Assembly (NCBI GenBank): GCA_944548615.1
Contig: OX155955.1
Span: 7,630,728 to 7,694,727, forward strand
DNA: 64,000 bases
Reading direction: 5' to 3'
DNA from: Micropterix aruncella
Taxonomy: Eukaryota; Arthropoda; Insecta; Lepidoptera; Micropterigidae
The position numbers and the translations under genes are program-made. How positions within the stretch are numbered: the first letter of the stretch is position 1; each line of letters opens with the position of its first letter. Shown piece by piece: positions 1 through 13,200 of the stretch. Below the pieces are notes generated by a model that was not told the DNA's origin, did not search any database, and saw only the letters and a program-made list of their open reading frames with translations.

Positions 1-435
1 TATTTTTCAGGGAAGATCCACAAAATATAGTAGGTAGGTATATTATGTTGTACGGTAACTGGGCACACAATATTGGACAGCAGACCTTAGAATATTACAT
101 ACGTCAGTAAACAGAGCGGCAATGAAATCATCAAACACATGTATTTTCCCTCCATATACTGCTGACAAACTCGAGCATCCTTAGGATTATAAAGTTTGTA
201 CTCACACATTGTATATACTATATCATTTCGGGTATTCTGCGATGGTTTTCGTATAAAGTTGTTAAAAATACATTGCCCGGTTGTGTCAGGTGCCCTGGGG
301 GATATCAGGTAATTAGCCATATTGAATGGGATATAACTCAGAAACGGCTCATAATTAACACCAGTCGTTCTAGTAATACATGTTCTACATAAAGAGATAT
401 TTCCATTTGTATATGATTTACAGCTGATTGAAAAA

Positions 436-800
436 GTGGGTCCAAATTGCCCATTCTCTTTTGAGTGCACCATCAAGTCCAAACGCCCAGGAATGTTGAC
501 GGATGGCATCATTCTGTTCAATGATAATGCCCGTCAGCATGTCGCCCAGGTTGTTTCGACTACGCTGCAGAAGTTTCGCTGGGAAGCCCTTACACATCCT
601 CCATACAGTCCAGATCTCTCCCCCTTCAATTTCCATATTTTTGGAGCCCTGAAAAGACATCCGTAGCCATCGATTTGCTTCGGACGAAGAGGTGTTTGCC
701 TGGGTTCCATAGGCAACAGCAATATTTTTTTTCATGAAGGCATTGACCATCTTGTCTCACAGTGGGATAAATGTTACGGAGATTACTTTTGAAATAATAA
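436..800 (+). pseudogene. mariner-family transposase C-terminal remnant
   Basis: Reads as the C-terminal part of a mariner/Tc1-superfamily transposase. The second catalytic Asp lies in a FNDNARQH block, followed by HPPYSPDLSP about 30 residues later. The position that carries the third acidic residue in mariners (xDFHIF) reads NFHIF here, so the catalytic residue looks lost. The frame stops at 664-666 and homology continues in another frame (RFASDEEVFAWV, then HLVSQWDKC) to about 800. The N-terminal DNA-binding half is absent. It is a dead fragment downstream of the Nmd3 3' end. Confidence 0.75.
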
Positions 801-1042
801 ACAGTTAACTTACTTTTTTCCCTCTGTCTTCTTTTCATTTAACTGCCCCTTATACATACCTAAAATGATCATCCTTCCTTTGTTTCCGACTTTGAAATGG
901 CATACTGGTAAGCTAGGTAAAGCAGTAGCTGCAACTCAGGGTATAGCTAGTCAAACATGAAGTTGAATTGAGATGAGTAAAAAAAAATCAATATATAATT
1001 TAAAATTGTATATTTTAATATACATGCATATACTTTAAAGAA

Positions 1043-1235
1043 CTATTCTTCCTCTCCCATTTCTACGTCATCAATCGTTAGATCGTCGAGCATTTCTTCT
1101 AGTGTGATGCGTGGGAAGTTGGGATCTTGGTCCTCGTCTGTGTCGACCGGTATGGTGTTGTGCGCTTTAAAAATATTGATGTTCTGTCGCAGCCCAGGGT
1201 CTTCCTCCAGGTCATCTAAGAAGTCGTTGTAGTCG
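1043..1235 (-). CDS. Nmd3: Nmd3 last coding exon
   Basis: Acceptor TTCCAG. Encodes DYNDFLDDLEED, a short hydrophobic-acidic segment and the stop at 1043-1045. The acidic leucine-rich C-terminus is typical of NMD3, where the nuclear export signal lies. Confidence 0.92.
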
Positions 1236-4200
1236 CTGGAACAAGATTTACATTTTGAAATACTACCAATCGCACCTCTATATGGGGTCTGCATAATGTC
1301 ATCGAAGTACAAGGTGTGTTCAAATAATATCGGATTTTGGTTCAAATAATATCAGCTGGTTTGGCTTTCCCTAGCCAAACCAGCTGACCACTCTGATCCA
1401 AACATAACTTTTGGTTAGCTCTAAAACTGTCTTTTCCTTCTATGCCAACACAAGAGCAACCGAAACCTCGATTCTGTCCAATTCTAAGGATTAGGCGCAC
1501 GCAGTAAGTGACGGTAATGAATAAAATGATTTACAAGCCCGCATAGACTTCCACAAAAAGTTTGTTGCTGGAATAAGCCAGAATAGCCTTGGTGTGGGGT
1601 ATGGCAGTACAACCATGAGCGATGTGGACCAGAAGAAGTTTCCCTTGTGAGGAGACTACGACAGCAACAGCATGGCTCATGCTGTTGGCCTGCAAGGCCA
1701 GAATGACTGGACAACAGTTAGTGACCTTTGCATTTCTCCTCCAATGCACTGGAAGGTAATGTTGTATGACTGGATGCTCTGGCATTTGGACTGGATGCTC
1801 TGAAGCTGAAATTTTATTATTACTGTTAGACCCCAGTAACCTCGCTCGTTGGAGCTATTCAGAGGATAGTTCATGTCCTCTTCGTAGCAATACCCCTTGC
1901 ACAACTAGACATATTCTAGCTTGCTGCAAGGCGGCCTTAGAGCAAGGACTGTACACTAACCGCCATGACAGTCTATTTCCTGTTAAAGATCGCCACATTT
2001 GTCTAAGTCGCCAGTATTCCAATATAATTTTGGATCATCAGAAGACATACAGTGTTGTATTATAGGCTGAGGTAGAAGAATCAAAACTCACTTATTCGCC
2101 GATTCGGTCTCCATCTCGCCTTCAGCCATACGTTTCAGCTTCCAGTTACGGGCTCTCCTTCGGGCAGATTTGTCACCAAAGTACTTCTTGACCAGAATAA
2201 CATCGGGCACTTTGCTGTTATCCAGTTTGTCAAAATTTGGGTCGTTTACATTTGAGTCCACAATGTTGTAACTGAAAACAAAAAAGTGAATAATGGATTC
2301 AGATCCGCTGGACAAGTAGTGGTATTTTAACCACTTTTTACATTCTATAAAGCAGACATATTATTGTAGTCGTTAAGAGCACAACAGTTATATTAATTCT
2401 CATACAAATTACATTTGAAACCTAGTTAGAAATCAACATCTTGTTGGTCTAACAGTTGCAACAGAAGAAACACGGTCCCGACGGATTCGCTTACACTGGA
2501 TTCTCATACACCGGATTCTCCAGATTCTACTATAAACTGACATTAACGGATTTGCAGATGTAGATGCAGACATATGCAGATTCAATTGCATAAAACATTA
2601 TTTAGGTATACAGTCCCTGCTCATATTAATAGACTCACCATGGAAATTATGCATTTTTCATTGCAAGATTGATTTTACAGAAAGAAATTTAGTGAAATGT
2701 AATATTTTAAGAATCATTTATTAATGGTCATCATTTAACCTATTGGAAACGCCAGAAATTTCTCAAAATTCTGTTTACATTTAGAAAATAATCAATATTT
2801 AGTAGTTGAGCCCTTGGCTGCTATGAGCGCGGCGATTCTCCTAGGCATGCTGTCGATGCAACTTTCTGCTATTTCCTTTATTTGTGGGTTAGGGTGCCAG
2901 TTATATATTATTCTTTAGATCAATACAGTCTTATGTGTGGCGTTATCCTTCCCAATTTCTCTTTTTAGACATTCCCAAACATTCTCTATCGGATTCATGT
3001 CTGGCGAGTTACCGGGCCACTCTAATAGTGAAACATTTTTTTCTCTGAGGAAGTTTTTGATAGATTTTGCCGTGTGACAAGGTGCAATGTCCTGCATAAA
3101 TATTGGCTGATCGTCTTCTTGAAACCAATCGTTCAGTTGGGGCAACAGTTGGTTGGTCAATACCTCCTTATATTGATCTTGACGCATCATCCCCTTGACT
3201 ACGTAAAGTCTTCCGGTACCTTTTCCTAAAATTACTGACCAAACCATAACTGATGGAGGGTGTTTGATGGTTTTGATCAAGCAGCTGTTATGAAATTTTT
3301 CATTCTTCTTCCTCCTTACAAAGTAAGCCTTATCTGTCAATACTTGGAAAGTTGATTCATCACTGAAGCAAACCTCCATTGTTAAATGGAAATAAATTAA
3401 TTGGCATATTTTTATTTTATCTGATGATTTTACCATCAAATATTATGATGTTACTTTTATTTGTTTACTTATGCGTTACTTTATGCGTTTAGTATCCCAT
3501 TCATATCTCGTTTTAATCATTGTTGGTGTCAGTTTCGGTTTTTAAACAGGTATTCTGCCTTTGAAACCCATGTAATACAAGCGTCTTCGTACTGTACAGT
3601 TGGAAGCGGTGACTCCTGATTGTTGTTATGATGCTTATGGTATCCCTTCTATTATTGGCTGCAATAATTCTCAGCATACGAATGCCTCTGGGTGTTACAG
3701 CAGGTTTTCTACCACAACGACCTTTTCTATTATGCAGGAATGTTTCTCCTGCGGCAATTTTTGCTTTTATTCTTCGGACCGTGGACTACGAAGTCCAACA
3801 TTTCTCAGCGATTTGACGTTGTGACATATCAAACTTGGCCAAAAAAACCTTGACAGCTTTAAATGTAGCCGGTGAAACGTCATTTGCACGACCCATATTA
3901 AGGAGAAGCAAAATTTTAGGGTTAAATTTTGAGACTTGGTCTTCTGGAACTTCTGTAACAAGTGCACATAAAAATATAATTAAACCAAGTTAATATGTAT
4001 TACTTTTCTTCAAATAAGTTAACAATAGCATTCAGAATATTTAAAATCGTGAAAATAAAATTAAAACTTACAGTAGAAGTTGGATATTGCACACTGCAAA
4101 ACTACACAGAACACACACCGACGGTTCGGAATGGCGTTAGGCTGATAGATTAAATAATTTTGCAATTAATAAGACATATTATACCACCACATTATCGCCA

Positions 4201-7200
4201 GAATAATAAAGAACAAAACTGCACACTATTTAGTGGCAGTTATTATAGAATATTTCGACATATCAGTCACATCAAAGTGAAAAATGTATAATTTACATGG
4301 TGAGTCTATTAATATGAGCAGGGACTGTATATAAAAATAAAATATAGGTAAATTAATATTATTTTTTCAATTAACCCATTGAGTATGACTCAACCAAATC
4401 TAGTCGCGAAACAATTATCCGTTGAGTAGGAGTCGACCAAATCTGGTCGCGCTCGGCGCGCGCGCTTTCGAACTCTTTTTTTACCATCGAAAGCATTTTG
4501 TCTCTTTCATGCGTATGGCAGATCGGTACAGCAACTGCGCAGTCCATGTAACATATTATTACGGACCGCGGCAAAACTGAACGCCCGCCTTCACGAAACG
4601 TCAAGTCCGCGGTACGTGTGTCGCCGCTTCGGAAACGTTTTTCGTGTAGTTTTCGGTGTTTATTTGAACGAAACGTAAGTAAAACCATTTCTACAACATC
4701 ATATAGTCCCCCTAAACTGATTAGATGTACCATTTATCGTGTATATAAAGTATTTCGGGTCTTTGAATGTCGCGTCGCAAATGCCAGTCGGCCATTGTTT
4801 TTTCACTTCTTTGACGTTCTCATATTTATTCATAATTATCTAATTGTTTTACAAAATGATATTTCAATATTCTATATTCGAAATTTCAATGCAATCATTG
4901 TGCAGTTCTTCTTTTTATGATTGGTGTACTAGTTTCGTAGTTATAGTACTTTAAGTCGAGCGCCGTCGATGTCGCCGAAAATCCTGCAAAAGAGACAGAT
5001 GCATTCATGAAAATACCCATTTACTCCAAGGGTTAAATTGCATATCATTAGTCTTTATTACGAACAACATTAAAGTTTAATTAACTGCTTCTCCATTACA
5101 TTGACCAATGCTAGAGTTTGGATTCCAGATATGGAATCCGTACTTTGTGAAAGACGAAAGTCTTTTCATTTTTCGGATTATTATATAGCCTATGACACTC
5201 ACAAATAACGTGGCTTTCTATTGGTAAAATAATTTTCAAAATCGGTTCAGTAGATCCAGAGATTACTTCCTACAACCTCACAAACTTTACCTCTTTATAA
5301 TATTAGTATAGATTATAATAGTAATGAGTGAAAGAAAATACATGCAATCTGAACAGTAAATAAATGTTTCATCAACAAAATATGACATAATTATTAGTAG
5401 GTAAGTTACATAATATTCCTTTACTCCCCTATTTCAAATACTTTTCTAAAAACAGCAGAAATGCAACAATACTGGAGTGCAAAGACACTGTCGACTTCAA
5501 AATATTGATAGGTTAGAAGATTTAAGGTTTGTACTTTGTACATACCCGAGCACGGCGTCCCCTGGTTTCAAGATGTGGCCAAGATGCGTGCGAGTGTGCA
5601 CCGGATCGGCGAATCCCAACTCTGATGTTTTGACGACCCAAACATCGGCAATCATATGTTTGTTAGAGACTGTGCCTTGACCCGGGAATGTAATGCGATC
5701 CTGCAATATTTAAAAGTTATTTTACAAAACAAGTTTTTATTGCAGCTCCGCTTGTGTTGAAGTAGATATGCAAAATCTATTTCAAAAGCCATTTGAATAT
5801 TAACAATAATATGGCTTGATCAGCCTCAGACAAGCGCAAGCATTAGCCGTTATAAGCCACTCTTTGCGTAAACTCCCAGGAGCCATTCAAAACCAAGGTC
5901 ATGTTATTTTAGGGCATGGCCTAACTGTTTTGTTCGCTGTTTGTGTTTACCGAGTCGAATGGATAACTTCCCCCGCATTCGCCTGATGGGTGCCAGCGGG
6001 ACAAAATCATTCATTTCGTATTTGTGCTCGCCAGAGACACATCTCGTCAAATCTTTTTGATATTGTGTATTGTTGTAGTATATCGTGTTAACGGAGTTAA
6101 ATAAACAAAATACTTTGTATTTTATACAATTGATATGAGAAATACCCGTTCTTTGGAATGCTACATCCAACGAAAATAAAAATAAATCTAATAAGTTAGA
6201 TGCTTTTCTCATGGCAGGTGGAATAACATCACTACGCTATGTCGTTTGTTTTTGTCTATCTACCAATATTAATGTTAAAAAATCTTTATAATCGCTCGCT
6301 GAACAATGAAAAAAATATTTTTAACCCAAACCTGCCTTCAATTTGCAATTCTTGTTGAAAGAATGTGGCTGTAGGTAGAGTCTAACCCGAAATCTATTTC
6401 TATTCCTTCTGTTAAGAACTAAATACACTATTGCCAAAACCGTGGACACGTCTTCCTCGTCGGAACTCATTTTAAGTTAAGTTACTAACAAAAATTATCG
6501 CATTGGATGACCTGTTTGCTAAACATGTTTTACCAACATGTTAGAAAAAAAAAAGTTTTGTTCGTAATATGGCGCAACGAACCCGGCTTTACAGGGTGAG
6601 CCACTGAAGCGTCAGTAACCACCAAGCTGTCGAGGCAAGCGTACCGCTCGAACCGGGATTTTTTTTGTGGCGACTGTTTTGTTTGTTTTATGCTCTTGTC
6701 GACAATGGAGATTAAGGAACGAGTCACATCAAATTTCTGGTGAAACTTGGGAAAACTTTTTGGGAAATTCATGAAATATTAAAGGCTGTTTATGGAGATG
6801 AGACACTGAAGAAAACTGCCCTTTTTAAGTGAATCAAGCGTTTTAGTGAGGGCCGTGATGACTACAAGGACGATGCATGGCCAGGATGACCGTCGACTTA
6901 ATGTGATGATGATAACATTGAACATGTGCGGTCTCTTGTGCTTTCCGATCGTCGATTAACTGTTCGGATGATTGCTTATGTTATAAATTTAGGAAAATCA
7001 TCTGCGCACACGATTCTAACGAAACATTTGAAGTTGAGAAAATTGTCCCCAATTGTAATGACATTCAGCACTGATTGACCGCCAGTTTCTGACCCGTAAT
7101 GCGATTACGGTGATTGATCACCCACCCTATTCACCAGATTTAGCCTCCTGCGACTTCTTTTTGTTCCCGAAATGTAAAAAGGTCATGCGGGGGCGGCACT

Positions 7201-10200
7201 GGGACGAGGTGGAGATAAAACGTGAAACGACAAAGCAGTCGAAGAGCCTGACTCCTGAAGACTTCCAGGAATGTTTTGAACAATAGAAACGGAGGTGGGA
7301 CAAGTGCATTGCTACAAATGGGGAGTATTTTAAAGGGCATAAGATTGATCTACCCAAAATTTTTGGAAAAGTTGGCGTATTTATTGAACAGACCTCATAT
7401 ATCGGTTTTATTTTTTTTTCATTTGTGATGTTTTATTTTCTGTTGGATTTTAATATCACATTTGATACAAGGTGCCTTTATAAGTGATTTTAATAATCGT
7501 TTTATCTTATTTTTACCGCAAAGCATGTTTCATTGAAGTTAGCTTTAAGATATTGCTTTAACGCAATAAGCTCGCCGATTAGTTTCAACAAATAATGCAT
7601 TTTATTATTATTATTACTACTCGCTGTGTAGTCGCTGTACTTTTGAGTCCGCCGCGGCAAACGCACATTTTTTTGGACTCGTAAAAGTTTGCCACACGCT
7701 ACAGGGTAATAAATAAAAACCCAAACGCTTACATTTTCCTTAATGATCTCAATATCCATGACAGTATATTCCACTAATTGTTTCGGATTGCATATGGGTG
7801 TGAAAGGGTTTCTCCAGTAGACAGTTGCCGACACTTCTGAAACTAAACAAAAACATTTTATATAACCCTAGAAAGCTAACATAGTCCAGTCAAATTAGGG
7901 TTTCACCTCGGAATGAGAGATAATAAGCTGGAAACTTGTATACACCTTCATTTTGGCGTTCTATAAGTTGTCTCAAAAGTCTCATAAAATCTCGAGTCTG
8001 CATCGTAAGTTATTCAAGGTTAAAGGTCATCAAAATTGGTTTTACGCGATTATCTAGGTCGCTATAGCCCCAATGGTTTTAACATCTATGATAAAAATTA
8101 TAGAACATAAAATTTGCGACAAATTTTGTACCAATTTTTTTTTATGCGTTCAACCGTTTTTGAGATAGAGGGCGGAGAGCGTGCAGCGCTCAGCCATACA
8201 TACTGTAATTCAAGGTCAACTGTGAATCTTGGTGAATAATGCCCTGAATAAAGTTATTAAATCATTAAATTATGATTAACCCTTCAGGCCTCGGCCCCTC
8301 AGCCGATTGACAAGTTGCTGTCCCAAAAAATTTTTGTAAAAATTAGTAAAAAAATTGAATTACGACACTGTCTCACCAAAACATTAATTACTGCCAAACC
8401 ACTGTACCCATAATTAAAATGAAACATATTAACATAATGAAACATAATAAAATAAAACAAATTAAATTAAAATAAAATTAAAACGGGGCAATCACGCTGA
8501 ATCGTTTTGTGGCCGATATCGGCCAATCGGGGCCTGAGGGGTTAACAATGAATAATTAGTATTATTTATTGGATAATAGGTACATGTTATTTAATAACTT
8601 TTTACATTGTAATATCTAATATATTCATTTAATATTGCTTACCTACTTTGTGTAATTCAAAACACATTTAATAAAATACTAATTGTATATCTTAATTTTA
8701 TATTAATTTATTGAAAGTAGATTTTAACCCTTGTAGTAAATGGGTATTTTCATGGATGCATCTGTCTCTTTTGCAGGATTTTCGGCGACATCGACTTAAA
8801 GTACTATAACTACGAAACTACTACACCAATCATAAAAAGAACAACTGCACAATGATTGCATTAAAATTTCGAATATAGAATATTGAAATATCATTTTGTA
8901 AAACAATTAGATAATTATGAATAAATATAAGAACGTCAAAGAAGTGAAAAAACGCGCGACCAGATTTGGTCGACTCGTACTCAACGGATAATTGTTTCGC
9001 GACCAGATTTGGTTGACTCATACTCAACGGGTTATGTAGAAATAAAACATGTAAAACAGCTGTATATTTCTTATAATTATAATTAAAGTGGTGAACATTT
9101 ACAAATCTTAAAATATTTAATGTTATCTCTTTTTTTCTTTTGAATCTCTTGCATTAACGTGTTGTTCAGCAGAATCTAACGAAATGTTACAATTTTTTTT
9201 TCACAATTAGTAACGTACATAGATAAAACTTGTTAAATAAAACACTTTCTTGAGTACTTCAACCTCGAGATACTCCCCTTTTTGTCTTCATAGAGTTCAT
9301 TCGTTCAGACTTTGTTCGATTACCATATCCGCCCATGTGCCAGAATTGACTTTTTCTGTTCGTTTTACAGTGAAGAATCCATTTTTAAAGTTCTCAAAAG
9401 TCTTTCTATCCGTTGTATTTTCCAATTTCATCATATCTTGAAGATGTAAATGAGCAGATTTCGCATATAAAAAGTAACCACTAGAAAATACGGCGAAGAT
9501 TATTTTCAGTAGATGGTGCTCGATTCAAGAAAAGAGTATAGCAAACGGTATGGTACTTTGCTTTAGCTGCGACCAAGTCATACTCATAAAGTACTCGATC
9601 TTTGACTAATTCTCCTAAGGAATCCATTTGTTTTTCTGCTCTTTTGATGACTTTAAATTCCAGAGTACTTAAGTTACTTACTGATCGTGCGTCGGTACTT
9701 TTCTTTTTTTCTTGACTGCTGCTCCAGTCAGCTGTTTGGCCACATAATAAACACAGTTTTTTGAAATCAAACACTTCATTCCTTTTTTTACAAAATACAC
9801 TGGATGATGGTAAAGGTTTACCTTCTTCTAGGCGTCGTTTTGATGCTGCTATGAATTTTTTACTAATGTATACTTTTCGACACTCAACATGCACAATCAG
9901 AGAGGTTAAAGTATTTAAGAAGTCTATGTAACCGTCATTTCTTTCGATACTTGCAGTTTGTCAAGTTTTCAAGCCACGCACTACATTAACAGAATCACCT
10001 TCTAAAAGTGACTTCTCACAAATAAAAATTTTCAAAATTGTACGTTCGTTGTTGCCGAGATCTAAACGAACCAAAGGAACATCTGTCTCAAGATCTAATT
10101 ATAAATAAAGAAAGTCGTATTATTAGGGTACTGCATTCTCAGGTATAGATTTCATAGAAAAAGGTCGTATTATAGGGATCCGCCTTCCCAGGTATAAACC

Positions 10201-13200
10201 TAATAGAAAAATAAGTATTTAAGAGTTTACACATTTAAAGACAAAATACTTAATTACTTTTCTGTTTAAAATCTATTTAAAATAAATAATTATATATTAT
10301 TAAGATATATAATAGGTTTTTTATTTAATGGGTTTTTAATAACACAAAGTAGGTAGGTAAGTACTATTAAATGAATATATTAGATATACGTAAAATGTTT
10401 TTAAATACAATGTTTTAGCTAATAAATAATATAAATTATTCATTGCAAATGATATTTAAATGATTTAATAAATGTATACAGAGTATTATTCACCGAGATT
10501 CACAGTTGACCTTGCATTACAGTATGTATGGCTGAGCGCTGCGCGCTCTCCGCCCTCCGCCCTCTATCTCAAAAATGGTTGAGCCCATGAAAAAATGTTT
10601 GCTACAAAATTTGTTGCAAATCGTATGCTCTACATTTTTAATCATAGATGTTAACATCGTTGGAGCTATAAAAACCTAGATAATCGCGAAAAATCAATTT
10701 TGGTGCCCTTTGACATTGAATAACTTTCGACGCAGACACGAGATTTTATGAGACTTTTGAGACAACTTATAGAACACCGAAATAAAGGTGTATACGAGTT
10801 TCCAGCTTATTATCTCTCATTTCGAGATTTACCCCTTTTTTGCTAAAGTGACTGCACTAACAGTTGTCAAAACAAAAAGCATCTAATAAATATCTCCCTC
10901 TCCCTTTCTAATTGTATTACCTACACATTTGCGGTTGAGCCAACTTAGTGACCGCTAGACTGCGTCGCGTGGTGGTCGCAGTTAGCTGGTAAGTAATTTT
11001 GTATTTGAGATACCTACTGCATATTCGTCAGTTTGACGAATGGTTAGCTTATGTATAACTTTTACACCTGTACTTGCTCCTGAACTGCGCCAAAAAATCT
11101 AAGTAATTTGGTAATTAACGTTCTTTGGTAGGTTTTGTAATTTAATTATATATTTAACACAAAAGGAAAAAAAGTAACTTTCTAAACAATAGTTCCTGAT
11201 TTAGACATTGTAAGTTTTAGTGCCTTATTGATCTCAATTTGTGATTTAGTACATAAAAGATAAGTAAATATAATTTTTTGTAATAATTATCATTAATTTA
11301 TACGCTATATTTCCTATAAATACAATATTCTAGATTAAACTATTAACAATTAAAAAAAATAAAAAACATGATTTAAAAATGATTGTCAAAAAGTCGAATG
11401 GTTAGCTTATCATATAGGTTCAGGAGCGTTAGCTATCTACGGTTACAATCTAAACAATCATAAAACAAACCCCCCAAAAAAAGCCTGTCTCTATCTTTCT
11501 CTCCATTCGTTTGATCATGGTAAACTAAGAGATGATTTTTATTATTTTTATTGCAACGCTGACTGACATACTTATATATTATTATGTTTGACCCCTAAAA
11601 TGTGTAACGTCCCTTCCGGGATGCAAAAGGTACGGCCGAGTTTTTACTTTACAACTTTAGGGGTTAAAACTTCAATTACAGCAACTGTCAAATGTATTTT
11701 GAGGTTATGAATCTTCGAGAGAAAACATTATTATTCGGAAAGACAACAGAGGAATAATCATGAAAATCTAAACACTTATACAAATAATGTGCAAAATGCA
11801 CAGAAAAGTTATTTTTGTTACAACTGTATATATTTTTATTTTATATCTGGAAATCAAAACTGGTAAGTGAAATATTTGAAAATGGTGCAATTGATATTTC
11901 CCGAGATATTAGAAAAAACCATGACTTCTTCAAAACAATGTTTTAAATCTAAACTATTTTTCAAGGCAACCTTATCTTTCTGTTAGCTCAGGCATTTAAT
12001 TTAGATAAAATATATCCTTTACAGTATGTAGTTTACAACGTTGGTTAAGGAATTATTGGTGTTGAAAGCCTGTGCAGCAATGTGCTAAGTGGCGAGAAAC
12101 AGTATAGTGAAAGTTTCTTTCATGTCAGGATGTAATTTTTACATGTCATCAGAAGGTAACACATCCAATAAAGTATACAGAGATTTGTTATAAAACATCC
12201 ACTAGAAAATTATTGGCAATTTGTCAAATACCACACAATAAAATACAAACGGAGCTGCCATGGAATTCACCGACCAAAAATGGGCCCATCATATATAATT
12301 GTTACACTTCTGGGAGGTGAACGGTGGATTCCGGACTAACGACCGGCTGTGGAAGGTTTAGGACAGCTGTCTTGCCACATGTGAGCATTCACCTTACCAC
12401 CGATTCACTCCCCTTTCGAAGCCATAGAATTTGAGATGCAGAAATCGCAGTTTTAGATATTTTTTCTAGAAAGGAGTTGATTATTTTCCTGGAGAGACCA
12501 AGATCTTTAAAAGGGTGAAACAAAGATTTAGCTGGCAGGCCACGAGCGCCTACTTCCACCGCGTGAAGGTGAACAGTGAAGCCGTTCCGGGTGACGGCAT
12601 TTGCGAGATCATGGTATTTATTTAATTTGTACTCGTGGTCTTTTGGGATATTTGATTCCCATGGAACAGTTAATTCTACGATAAGGACCATCTTCCGAGA
12701 TAGAGAGTAAAGAGTTATATCTGGACGCAGGGCTGTGCATCCGAGACTTTCAGGGAATTTATACTGCTTAGAGACCGAATCGACGTCCATAATCCAATCT
12801 GAATAAGTTAATTTATTATAACGGAAAATTGTGACCCAGCCGGGAATTGAACCCGGAACCTTGCAATGTAAGATCGGGCGACTTAGCCACTATGCCACCA
12901 GGCCGTGCGGAGCCGGGAAGAGCATCTTGTCTATAATAAAAAGAATAATGTGCAAAAAAATAAAAAAAATAAATGCTTACCTTGCCCAGTACTGACATCC
13001 ATCAAATGGACCCCGCTTGTGATTCTATAAATCAAGCAGATCGGCGAAAGCGATCCCAGTTGCTGCGTCAGTTTTTTCGGTAGGCAGACTACGCTGTCTT
13101 TCGAAAGTGGAACAATATCGACGGAATACGAGAATTTATAGTTGTAGATATTGCTGTGGATATCGTGGGATATTAGCTTCTTTGAGTGCTGGTACTTCAC

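Larger units (their letters stand above)
7890..10860. mobile_element. element bounded by inverted repeats of about 350-800 bp
   Basis: The sequence at 7900-8240 reappears in reverse at 10490-10850 (for example GAGATAATAAGCTGGAAAC and TCATAAAATCTCG). Matching patches continue inward (TAATATATTCATTTAATA and ACCTACTTTGTG near 8620-8650 and 10345-10400). Between the arms lie a Cys/His-containing frame on the minus strand (9481-9894) and the nested piggyBac-like copy. Exact ends and target duplication were not resolved. It fills the Nmd3 intron between exons 4 and 5. Confidence 0.7.

Noticed and set aside
12831..12904. Functional tRNA gene
   Set aside because: A and B boxes and the T-arm are recognisable, but the acceptor strands do not pair and the middle segment is shared with another SINE copy.
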